From an uncultured Collinsella sp. (lineage in GTDB: Bacteria > Actinomycetota > Coriobacteriia > Coriobacteriales > Coriobacteriaceae): DNA of 9,796 nt. Made by a program: the position numbers and the translations under genes. The notes beneath the pieces were generated by a model, which saw nothing but the letters and a program-made list of their open reading frames with translations, was not told the origin of the DNA and did no database searches. Positions 1-5,506 of this stretch are shown one piece after another; the first letter of the stretch is position 1; every line of letters starts with the position of its first letter. Location of the stretch: assembly GCA_958350755.1 (NCBI GenBank), contig CATWID010000062.1, positions 1-9,796 of the forward strand. Direction: 5' to 3'.

Positions 1-1091
1 ACGACGGGGATGATCAGGACAAACTGGCCGTCGGGGGCGGTCACGTGGACGTGCTCGGTCGAACCCATGAGCTCGGTCACCTCGACGGTACCCTGGAGCG
101 CACCCTCCTCGCCCTTGTCGGCAAGCAGGATCTGCTCGGGGCGCACGCCGGCTGTGATCTCCTTCACGTCGCCGCCGTCCCAGTTGAGGGCAAGCTGAGC
201 GCAAGTCTCGGGGGCGAGAGCAACGTTCATATCCTCGGTCTTGACGGTAAAGCCGTCGCCCGAGCGCACCAGTTGGGCATCGAAGAAGTTCATCTGCGGC
301 ACGCCGATGAAGCCGGCGACGAAGATGTTCGCGGGGTGGTTGAAGACCTCCTGCGGCGTGGCGATCTGCTGGACAACGCCGTCCTTCATGACCACGATAC
401 GGTCGCCGAGGGTCATGGCCTCGGTCTGGTCGTGAGTAACATAGATGAACGTACCCTTGATCTCGTGGCGCAGCTTGATGAGCTCGGCACGCATCTGGTT
501 ACGCAGCTTGGCGTCCAGGTTGGACAGCGGCTCGTCCATCAGGAAGACCTTGGGGTCACGCACGATGGCGCGGCCGATGGCGACGCGCTGGCGCTGGCCA
601 CCCGAAAGCGCCTTAGGCTTGCGGTCGAGGTACTCGGTGATACCCAAGATCTCGGCAGCGGAGCGAACCTTGCGGTCGATCTCGTCTTTGGGGACCTTCT
701 TGAGCTCAAGCGTAAACGCCATGTTCTCGTACACCGTCATGTTGGGGTACAGGGCGTAGCTCTGGAACACCATGGCGATGTCGCGATCCTTGGGCGCCAC
801 GTCGTTGACGCGCTTACCATCGATGAGCACGTCGCCCGAGGTAATGTCCTCCAGGCCGGCGACCATGCGCATCGTCGTGGACTTACCGCAGCCAGACGGG
901 CCAACGAGGACGATGAACTCCTGGTCGTGAACGGTGAGGTTGAAGTCCTCAACAGCGAGCACGCCATCCTCGGTAACCTTGAGGTTGTGCTTCTTCTCCT
1001 CGGTCTTCTTCTTTTTGCCAAAGAAGCCCTTCTTTTTGGACTCGGTGTTGGGATACACCTTCTGAACATGTTTGAGAACGATCTCGGCCAT
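1..1091 (-). CDS. Sugar ABC transporter ATP-binding subunit (MsmK/UgpC/MalK type), 3' end cut by window
   Basis: This is the nucleotide-binding subunit that hydrolyses ATP at the cytoplasmic face of the sugar importer encoded just upstream. The visible 363 residues have every ABC motif: Walker A GPSGCGKS at 64-71, Q-loop Q110, signature LSGGQ at 162-166, Walker B VFLMDEP at 182-188, D-loop SNLD at 190-193 and switch His220. A C-terminal TOBE/MOP-type domain follows from about 250, including the family motif GVRPEQ at 315-320. The reading frame stays open to base 1, so only a short C-terminal piece is missing. The ATG at 1089-1091 is preceded by GAAAGG seven bases away. It lies 67 bases after the second permease gene; that gap has a small GC hairpin (stem GCGGC/GCCGC at 1110-1114 and 1129-1133). 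An odd feature is a lysine-rich insertion at about residues 17-38, between the first beta strand and the rest of the domain. Proteins of this type often serve several sugar importers. Confidence 0.95.
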   Translation of the reverse strand, partial: MAEIVLKHVQKVYPNTESKKKGFFGKKKKTEEKKHNLKVTEDGVLAVEDFNLTVHDQEFIVLVGPSGCGKSTTMRMVAGLEDITSGDVLIDGKRVNDVAPKDRDIAMVFQSYALYPNMTVYENMAFTLELKKVPKDEIDRKVRSAAEILGITEYLDRKPKALSGGQRQRVAIGRAIVRDPKVFLMDEPLSNLDAKLRNQMRAELIKLRHEIKGTFIYVTHDQTEAMTLGDRIVVMKDGVVQQIATPQEVFNHPANIFVAGFIGVPQMNFFDAQLVRSGDGFTVKTEDMNVALAPETCAQLALNWDGGDVKEITAGVRPEQILLADKGEEGALQGTVEVTELMGSTEHVHVTAPDGQFVLIIPV

Positions 1092-1158
1092 GTCTTTACC
1101 TTTCGATATGCGGCACCATGTTGGGGGCGCCGCTGAAACTTGCAAAACAGTTACGGCA

Positions 1159-1998
1159 TCAGCCCTTGACGGCACCTGCCACCACGCCGTCGATGATGTA
1201 CTTCTGGCAGAGGATGTACATGATGACGATGGGGATAACAACCATCATGATGCAGGCCATCATGGGGCCGAGCTCGACGTGGCCATAGCCGCCGCGGAAG
1301 TACTGGATCAAGATAGGAATGGTCTTGTACTTGGTGGAGTCGAGGGTAAGGTAGGGCAGCAGATAGTCGTTCCAGACCCACATGGTCTCGAGAATGCCGA
1401 CCGAAAGATAGGTGGGCTTCATGATGGGAAGGACGATCTTAAAGAACACCTGGACCGGGTTGCAGCCGTCAATCATGGCCGCTTCCTCGATCTCGAGCGG
1501 GATGTTCTTTACAAAGCCGGCGAACATAAAGACCGCCAGGCCCGCGCCAAAGCCCAGATAGATAAAGCAGATGTTGAACGGCGTGTTAAAGCCGATGCGG
1601 TCTGCCAAATTGGACAGCGTGAACATGAGCATCTGGAACGGTACAACCATCGAGAACACGAACAGGTAATAGAAGAAGTTCGAGATCTTGCTGTTGACGC
1701 GCACCACGTACCAAGCGCACATGGAGCAGCACACCAAGATCAGCACGACCGACGTGACCGTAATGATGAGCGAGTACATAAAGGCCGAGGCAAAGCCCTG
1801 CTCGTTAAGGGCGTGCACGTAGTTTGCAAGGCCGTTGAACGTCTCGGGCGTGAGCAGATCGAACGCCGTGGTGGTGCTGATTGCGGTCGCTTTCTTAAAG
1901 GAATTGAGCGCAATCATGAACACGGGGTAGATCCATGCGAGTGACAGAATCGTAAAGAAGATCGAGAGCGCGCGGTTAATAGCCTTATCGCGTTTCAT
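1159..1998 (-). CDS. Sugar ABC transporter permease, MalG/MsmG type
   Basis: This is the second inner-membrane permease of a CUT1 carbohydrate importer, 279 residues, the usual length for MalG-like subunits. It has an N-terminal membrane helix (about 11-32), further hydrophobic segments near 74-98, 108-130, 142-163 and 245-265, and the cytoplasmic EAA loop at 172-191. The loop starts EAAMIDG and ends KIVLP, and it docks on the ATPase. The motif WNDYLLP at 209-215, typical of MalG-type permeases, is present. The ATG at 1996-1998 overlaps the TAA of the preceding permease by one base (TAATG). An excellent Shine-Dalgarno, AAGGAGGTG, sits at 2007-2015 within the end of that gene. The two are therefore almost certainly translationally coupled and form one heterodimer. 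The sugar cannot be read from the sequence. Confidence 0.95.
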   Translation of the reverse strand: MKRDKAINRALSIFFTILSLAWIYPVFMIALNSFKKATAISTTTAFDLLTPETFNGLANYVHALNEQGFASAFMYSLIITVTSVVLILVCCSMCAWYVVRVNSKISNFFYYLFVFSMVVPFQMLMFTLSNLADRIGFNTPFNICFIYLGFGAGLAVFMFAGFVKNIPLEIEEAAMIDGCNPVQVFFKIVLPIMKPTYLSVGILETMWVWNDYLLPYLTLDSTKYKTIPILIQYFRGGYGHVELGPMMACIMMVVIPIVIMYILCQKYIIDGVVAGAVKG

Positions 1999-2852
1999 TA
2001 CTGCTGCACCTCCTTGGACCTCGTGGCCTTAAGCTGGATCATAGAAATAGCGACGACCAGGATGCAGAAGATAACTGCCTTGGCCTGACCGATGCCCTGC
2101 CATGCGATGCCAGCACGCGAATAGAACGTGTTGTAGATGTTCAGGGCGAGCATCTCGGTGGAGTGCGCGGGGGCGCCGCCGGTAAGGGCGAGGTTCTGGT
2201 CGAACAGCTTAAAGCCGTTGGTGATGGACAGGAACAGGCAGATGGTGATGGTCGGCATCAGGTTAGGGATCTTAACCTTCCAAAACGTCTGCCATGCCGT
2301 GGCACCGTCGACCTTGGCGGCCTCGATGTAGTCGGACGGAATGGACTGCAGACCAGCGATGTAGATGATCATCATGTAGCCGACCTGCTGCCACAGGGTC
2401 AGGATGATAAGGCCCCAGAAGCCAGCAGCAGAGTTAAGAGCGATGAGCTGGGCACCCACGTTGGAGAGCAGGCAGTTGATCAGAATCTGCCAAATGTAGC
2501 CCAGCACGATGCCGCCGATGAGGTTAGGCATAAAGAAGATCGTACGGAAGATGTTGGTGCCCTTGAGCGCTTTGCGGGTGAGCGCCTGCGCGATGGCGAG
2601 GGCAATCACGTTGATGAGCACCGTCGACAGGAAGGCAAACGCCACGGTAAAGAAGAACGACGTGGCAAACTGCGGATCGGACAGCGCGCGCACGTAGTTC
2701 TCGATACCGACAAAGTGCGCATTGTTAATGGTAATAAACTGGCAGAACGAGAGATAGAAGCCCTGGATAAAGGGGATCACGAACCCGATCATAAACGCCA
2801 GGCACGTGGGCAGCATAAAGAGCGGCCACCAGCGCTTGAGTGCTTTGCCCAT
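1998..2852 (-). CDS. Sugar ABC transporter permease, MalF/MsmF/UgpA type
   Basis: This is the first inner-membrane permease of the importer, 284 residues. It is of the short MalF class that lacks the large periplasmic insertion of E. coli MalF. Hydrophobic segments are seen near 12-35, 66-92, 105-127, 145-167 and 258-275. The EAA loop is at 177-196 (EAAKVDG, ending KVKIP). The segment FKLFDQNLALTGGAP at 214-228 is characteristic of this permease family. The ATG at 2850-2852 is preceded by AAAGGA with seven bases spacing. The gene lies 87 bases downstream of the binding-protein gene, with a strong hairpin in between, and overlaps the next permease by one base. It is intact with no unusual residues seen. 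Confidence 0.95.
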   Translation of the reverse strand: MGKALKRWWPLFMLPTCLAFMIGFVIPFIQGFYLSFCQFITINNAHFVGIENYVRALSDPQFATSFFFTVAFAFLSTVLINVIALAIAQALTRKALKGTNIFRTIFFMPNLIGGIVLGYIWQILINCLLSNVGAQLIALNSAAGFWGLIILTLWQQVGYMMIIYIAGLQSIPSDYIEAAKVDGATAWQTFWKVKIPNLMPTITICLFLSITNGFKLFDQNLALTGGAPAHSTEMLALNIYNTFYSRAGIAWQGIGQAKAVIFCILVVAISMIQLKATRSKEVQQ

Positions 2853-2872
2853 AGAAGGGTCCTTTCAATATG

Positions 2873-2908
2873 CAGGGGGCGGGCAAACCAACGTCTGCCC
2901 GCCCCCTG
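2873..2908 (-). promoter_or_regulatory. Perfect 13-bp intercistronic hairpin between binding-protein and permease genes
   Basis: The arms 2873-2885 (CAGGGGGCGGGCA) and 2896-2908 (TGCCCGCCCCCTG) are exact inverted complements around a 10-base loop. The hairpin begins 31 bases after the binding-protein stop codon, and the permease ribosome site follows within about ten bases. No run of T follows on the minus strand, so it is not a classic intrinsic terminator. By analogy with malE-malF spacers, it likely protects the upstream mRNA from 3' exonuclease or gives partial attenuation. Either would leave more binding protein than permease. The structure is seen directly; the role is inferred. Confidence 0.8.
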
Positions 2909-2939
2909 TCGCTAATCAGATAGCTTGGGCAGCAACTAC

Positions 2940-4256
2940 TTACTCGGAAGCAGCCTTCTCGGTCTTCCAGCCATCGACGAAGGCGTTCTTGACGCCGTCC
3001 CACTTGGTATTGTCGGCGGCATAAGCGATGAGAGCCTGCTTGAGGTTCTTCTTCCACTCCTCGGAGGGGATGTAAACGAAGTCCCAAGCGACGGTCTTCT
3101 TGCCGTCCTTGGCCATAGCAACGGCCTGCTGAGAGAAGACGTTGGTGGTCTCCTTAGCGCTCTTGAACGGGGCGGTCAGACCCATCTTGTCAGCGATGAT
3201 GCTGGTGGCGGTGTCAGAAGTGACGCACCAATACATGAAGTCCTCGGTGGCCTTCTGGGCATCCTCGGAAGCCTGGGAGCTGACGCACCAGTAGTTCTCG
3301 CCGCCGGAGCACAGGCCCTGGTTCTCCTCGCCGTCGACGCCGATGTAGATCGGCAGCATGCCGAGCTGGTCGTCGGTCATACCGGCCTTGGTGAGGTCGG
3401 CGTAGGCCCAAGAGCCGTTCTGATAGAAGACGGCCTTGCCAGTTGCGAACTCGTTGGTGGCGTCGTCACCGGTCTTGGAGGCGAGCTGCGAAGGATCGCA
3501 GGTGGAGTCGGTGATGTACAGGTCGAAGATCTGCTTAAAGTTGTCGAGATACTCGCCCTTGATCTCGTCGTCCTCCTGATTGTGCTCCTTCTCGAACTCG
3601 TAGTAGAGCGGGAGGTTGGCGAGGTGCGTGGTGTAGCGCCAGCTGGAGGAGTCATCCATACCGGCGGAAGTGAAGGCACCGTCAACGCCGAGCTCGTCCT
3701 TGCGGGCCTGGATGTCATCGGCGCAAGCCTTCAGCTTGTCGAAGGAGTTGATGTCCTCGGCCTTGTAGCCGGCCTTCTCGAGGAGCTCCTTGTTGTAAAT
3801 GATGCCGTAGCTCTCCTGAACCCAGTCGATACCCAGATCCTTGCCGTCGGACTGCAGCGCCAGGGAGTCGTCGATGAGCTCGCCGCGGAGCTTGGTGTCG
3901 GAAAGATCGGCGCAGTAGTCCTTCCAGTTCTTAAGGCCGGTGGGGCCGTTGACCTGGAACAGCGTCGGAGCGGAGCTCTTGGACATCTCGGACTTGAGCT
4001 TCTCCTCGTAGGTGTTGGAGGCGGCGGTCACGATCTTGACCTCGACGCCCTTCTCCTTCTTGTACGCCTTGGCGATCTCCTTCCACTCCTTGTCGACCTC
4101 GGGCTTGAACTGGAGGAAGTAGACCTCGGCAGCGTCACCAGAAGCAGAGGAGCCAGAGCCGGCAGAACCACCGCAGCCCACGAGGCCCAGACCAAGAACC
4201 GCAGCCGCGGAACCAGCAAAGCCCAGGAACTGCCTTCTGCTCATTTCGTTCTTCAT
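2940..4256 (-). CDS. Sugar ABC transporter substrate-binding lipoprotein with Tat-type signal
   Basis: This is the extracellular solute-binding protein (family 1, CUT1 class) that would capture a sugar and deliver it to the two permeases encoded downstream; 438 residues, normal for the family. The ATG at 4254-4256 was chosen because AAAGGGTGG lies six bases upstream; an in-frame GTG at 4272-4274 would bury that site in the coding region. The N-terminus has a twin-arginine motif SRRQFLG at 6-12, a hydrophobic stretch and a lipobox LVGC with Cys28. A Gly/Ser linker follows (29-40). The protein therefore appears to be exported folded by Tat and then lipidated. The mature part has six further cysteines (115, 178, 253, 316, 324, 344), many for this family. 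Aromatic and acidic patches such as NGSWAYADL near 280-288 fit sugar binding. The substrate is not identifiable by eye; malto-, galacto- or raffinose-type oligosaccharides are all possible. Confidence 0.93.
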   Translation of the reverse strand: MKNEMSRRQFLGFAGSAAAVLGLGLVGCGGSAGSGSSASGDAAEVYFLQFKPEVDKEWKEIAKAYKKEKGVEVKIVTAASNTYEEKLKSEMSKSSAPTLFQVNGPTGLKNWKDYCADLSDTKLRGELIDDSLALQSDGKDLGIDWVQESYGIIYNKELLEKAGYKAEDINSFDKLKACADDIQARKDELGVDGAFTSAGMDDSSSWRYTTHLANLPLYYEFEKEHNQEDDEIKGEYLDNFKQIFDLYITDSTCDPSQLASKTGDDATNEFATGKAVFYQNGSWAYADLTKAGMTDDQLGMLPIYIGVDGEENQGLCSGGENYWCVSSQASEDAQKATEDFMYWCVTSDTATSIIADKMGLTAPFKSAKETTNVFSQQAVAMAKDGKKTVAWDFVYIPSEEWKKNLKQALIAYAADNTKWDGVKNAFVDGWKTEKAASE

Positions 4257-4279
4257 TACAATCCACCCTTTCACACCGT

Positions 4280-4298
4280 GGCGGCACCCTTTGCCGCC
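4280..4298 (-). promoter_or_regulatory. Leader hairpin upstream of the binding-protein gene
   Basis: GGCGGCA (4280-4286) and TGCCGCC (4292-4298) form a perfect 7-bp stem with a five-base loop. On the mRNA strand the loop reads AAGGG. This copies the real Shine-Dalgarno of the gene: plus-strand CACCCTTT occurs at both 4285-4292 (hairpin) and 4264-4271 (ribosome site). It could influence ribosome loading or mRNA stability, but no role is shown. Confidence 0.45.
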
Positions 4299-4337
4299 GC
4301 CTTCGGAGATTGGCTCGGGGACTTTGCCCCTTTTGCT

Positions 4338-4381
4338 GACTTGTACAATACGCTATTTGGCTAGTTGTTTGAACAAGTATT
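4338..4381. promoter_or_regulatory. Candidate operator pair over the ABC operon promoter
   Basis: Two related palindromic sites lie 28 bp apart centre to centre. One is GACTTGTACAATAC at 4338-4351, with a perfect TTGTACAA core. The other is TTTGAACAAGTATT at 4368-4381, whose reverse strand reads ATACTTGTTCAAA. They share ACTTGT-N-CAA and cover the proposed -10 and -35 elements. The second site lies inside TTGTTTGAACAA (4365-4376), which resembles the boxes next to the neighbouring GntR-family gene. This is the expected position and symmetry for a GntR/HutC-type repressor, but binding is an inference. Confidence 0.4.
4345..4373 (-). promoter_or_regulatory. Candidate promoter of the sugar ABC operon
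   Basis: On the minus strand, TTCAAA (plus 4368-4373) and TATTGT (plus 4345-4350) are separated by 17 bases, each matching four of six consensus bases. This predicts a leader of about 80 bases. An alternative pair further upstream is TTGTTT (plus 4446-4451) and TATCAA (plus 4423-4428), also with a 17-base spacer. Neither is strong, which would fit a regulated promoter. I cannot choose firmly between them. Confidence 0.35.
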
Positions 4382-4420
4382 ACTAGAGCGGTAGAAAAAC
4401 TTCGGTGAACGGTAATTTCG

Positions 4421-4451
4421 ACTTGATACTTGACAAGTTTTGTATAAACAA
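4421..4451. promoter_or_regulatory. Second cluster of inverted repeats upstream of the ABC operon
   Basis: ACTTGACAAGT at 4428-4438 is a perfect 11-bp palindrome around a central base. TTGTATAAACAA at 4440-4451 is a near-palindrome that, from memory, differs by one base from the Bacillus trehalose-repressor (TreR) box. Its reverse strand, TTGTTTATAC, differs by one base from the TTGTTTAAAC boxes in the divergent PTS/GntR region. The cluster overlaps the alternative upstream promoter and is a candidate operator site. Confidence 0.35.
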
Positions 4452-4472
4452 TTATTTGTTATCGAATGCAGA

Positions 4473-4521
4473 GAAAACGCCCGATCAAGCCGATGCATCG
4501 TCGGTTTGACCGGGCGTTTTC
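4473..4521 (-). terminator. Intrinsic terminator of the GntR-family gene, possibly bidirectional
   Basis: GAAAACGCCCG (4473-4483) pairs perfectly with CGGGCGTTTTC (4511-4521). After one mismatch the stem continues for nine more pairs, with one imperfect pair (G4489/T4505), to a seven-base loop at 4494-4500. On the minus strand the stem ends in TTTTC, and it begins about 40 bases after the regulator's stop codon. The A-tract/stem/T-tract symmetry could also stop plus-strand transcripts. It insulates the ABC operon from read-through of the regulator gene. Confidence 0.85.
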
Positions 4522-4562
4522 GCTTTGAGGGCATGAGTCTCGTCAGGCTGCGAGCTAGCCGG

Positions 4563-5282
4563 CTATCGCTTGGAATTGACGCGGTAATGGAAGATCTCGG
4601 GGTGTGTGCGGGCATGCGTGACCTCGAACAAGATGCCGTCCGAGGTGTACGACTGGCTCTCCATAACGGCGACGCAGTTGTACTTGCCAAGGTCCAGATA
4701 GCTGCAGTCCTCATCGTTGGCGAGCTCGACACTCACCGTACGGCGGCTCGCCATCACTTTGATGCCGCGCTTGTGCTCCAGATAGCCGTAGATAGAATCC
4801 GCCGCGATCTCGGGGGTCAGGCCCTTGGCGATCGACGCCAAAAAGTAGCCGTGGTCCACTTGGCGCGCGCTGCCGTTGAGGCTTCGGACACGCACGACGC
4901 GAATCAGCTCCTCGCCCACCTTAAAGCCCAGGCGACGAGAGAGTTGCTCAGTGCAAATCAAATGTTCAAAAGACTTGACCTCGGTCGATGCGACGGCATT
5001 GTTGCGTTTTGCGAACTCGCCAAACGACTCAACCTCTTCGAGTGCGCCCAGCATATCGGTTTCGCCCTTAAGCCAAATAACGCGCACGCCCTTGCCGTGT
5101 ATAGGCTGCACAAACATCTGGTCGGCCAGCATGCTCAAGGCGCGTCGAACGGTATTGCGCGTGCAGCCAAACTCCGCGGTCAGCTCGGCTTCGGTTGGCA
5201 GCATCTCCTGAAACGCATAGGTCCCGTTGATGATGCGCGAACGGATCTCGCGGTAGATTCCTTCGTAAATCGCTTTTGGCAT
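4563..5282 (-). CDS. GntR family (HutC/UTRA, TreR-like) transcriptional regulator
   Basis: This is a DNA-binding repressor of 239 residues with the usual two-part layout. A winged helix-turn-helix lies at about 4-70 (LPTEAEL at 28-34, recognition helix TRNTVRRALSML at 41-52, wing HGKGVRV at 62-68). A UTRA effector domain lies at about 85-232, with SIYGYLE at 163-169 and the C-terminal FEVTHARTHPEIFHY block. UTRA domains of sugar regulators often sense phosphorylated sugars, which fits its position divergent from a PTS transporter. The ATG at 5280-5282 has GAGGTG five bases upstream. The overall look is closest, by eye, to trehalose-operon repressors. The likely targets are its own promoter, the divergent PTS gene and possibly the ABC operon downstream, because similar boxes occur at all three places. 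Ligand and targets are inferred. Confidence 0.9.
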   Translation of the reverse strand: MPKAIYEGIYREIRSRIINGTYAFQEMLPTEAELTAEFGCTRNTVRRALSMLADQMFVQPIHGKGVRVIWLKGETDMLGALEEVESFGEFAKRNNAVASTEVKSFEHLICTEQLSRRLGFKVGEELIRVVRVRSLNGSARQVDHGYFLASIAKGLTPEIAADSIYGYLEHKRGIKVMASRRTVSVELANDEDCSYLDLGKYNCVAVMESQSYTSDGILFEVTHARTHPEIFHYRVNSKR

Positions 5283-5334
5283 GATTTCACCTCTAATGAA
5301 TATGTATGGCTAGGCACGATAGCATTTCTTAAAG

Positions 5335-5344
5335 TTGTTTAAAC
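5335..5344. promoter_or_regulatory. TTGTTTAAAC box near the regulator gene
   Basis: TTGTTTAAAC with a perfect GTTTAAAC palindrome (5337-5344) lies 52 bases upstream of the regulator start codon. It overlaps a weak -35-like TTTAAA on the minus strand that is 16 bases from TATCGT. An identical decamer is found at 5457-5466 beside the PTS gene. It is a candidate autoregulatory operator. Confidence 0.45.
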
Positions 5345-5383
5345 CGATTATCGGTAAAGCACGGATTATTTACCGTCGACGGT
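5343..5383. promoter_or_regulatory. Pair of ACCG...CGGT palindromes in the divergent region
   Basis: ACCGATTATCGGT (5343-5355) is a perfect palindrome with a one-base centre, and ACCGTCGACGGT (5372-5383) is a perfect 12-bp palindrome. On opposite strands both are preceded by TTT and followed by T (TTTACCG...CGGTT). Their centres are about 28 bp apart. They differ from the TTGTTTAAAC boxes and could bind a second regulator. The function is unknown. Confidence 0.4.
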
Positions 5384-5443
5384 TCCCCCGAAACCCAAAT
5401 CGGACCGAATCAAAACCGTCAATGCGGCAAGCAGCCAGTCCTC

Positions 5444-5466
5444 TACAATGAGTTCATTGTTTAAAC
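5444..5466 (+). promoter_or_regulatory. Candidate -10 element and operator of the PTS-HAD gene
   Basis: TACAAT at 5444-5449 matches five of six bases of a -10 element; no good -35 is seen 16-18 bases before it, so activation or a weak promoter is possible. Transcription would begin near 5456, and the second TTGTTTAAAC box (5457-5466) lies directly on that start point. That is a classic repressor position. The predicted leader is about 50 bases. Confidence 0.45.
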
Positions 5467-5506
5467 GTTCTTGCTCGCACAGCATGTTGCATCCGAAAGG
5501 CATATT

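Noticed and set aside
45..1944. Long plus-strand open frames (45-1136, 1072-1944) opposite the ATPase and permease genes
   Set aside because: Both lie opposite intact transporter genes with full motif sets; translations look like mirror-coded His/Asp/Val-rich sequence.
4257..4274. GTG start adding six residues to the binding protein
   Set aside because: It would place the clear Shine-Dalgarno inside the coding region; the ATG at 4254-4256 gives a standard Tat lipoprotein signal.
2925..4364. A 479-codon open frame on the plus strand across the binding-protein gene
   Set aside because: It is antisense to a clear lipoprotein gene, its translation is a Leu/Val/Gly-rich low-complexity string with no family resemblance, and it arises from GC-rich codon use of the true gene.
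4440..5342. A 300-codon plus-strand frame opposite the GntR-family gene
   Set aside because: No recognisable domain, starts within the terminator region, and the minus-strand gene has both of its expected domains and a good ribosome site.
5471..5506. Upstream TTG start extending the PTS-HAD protein by 12 residues
   Set aside because: The ATG at 5507 has a well-spaced GAAAGG and gives the family's typical N-terminus; the extra residues are not hydrophobic or conserved-looking.
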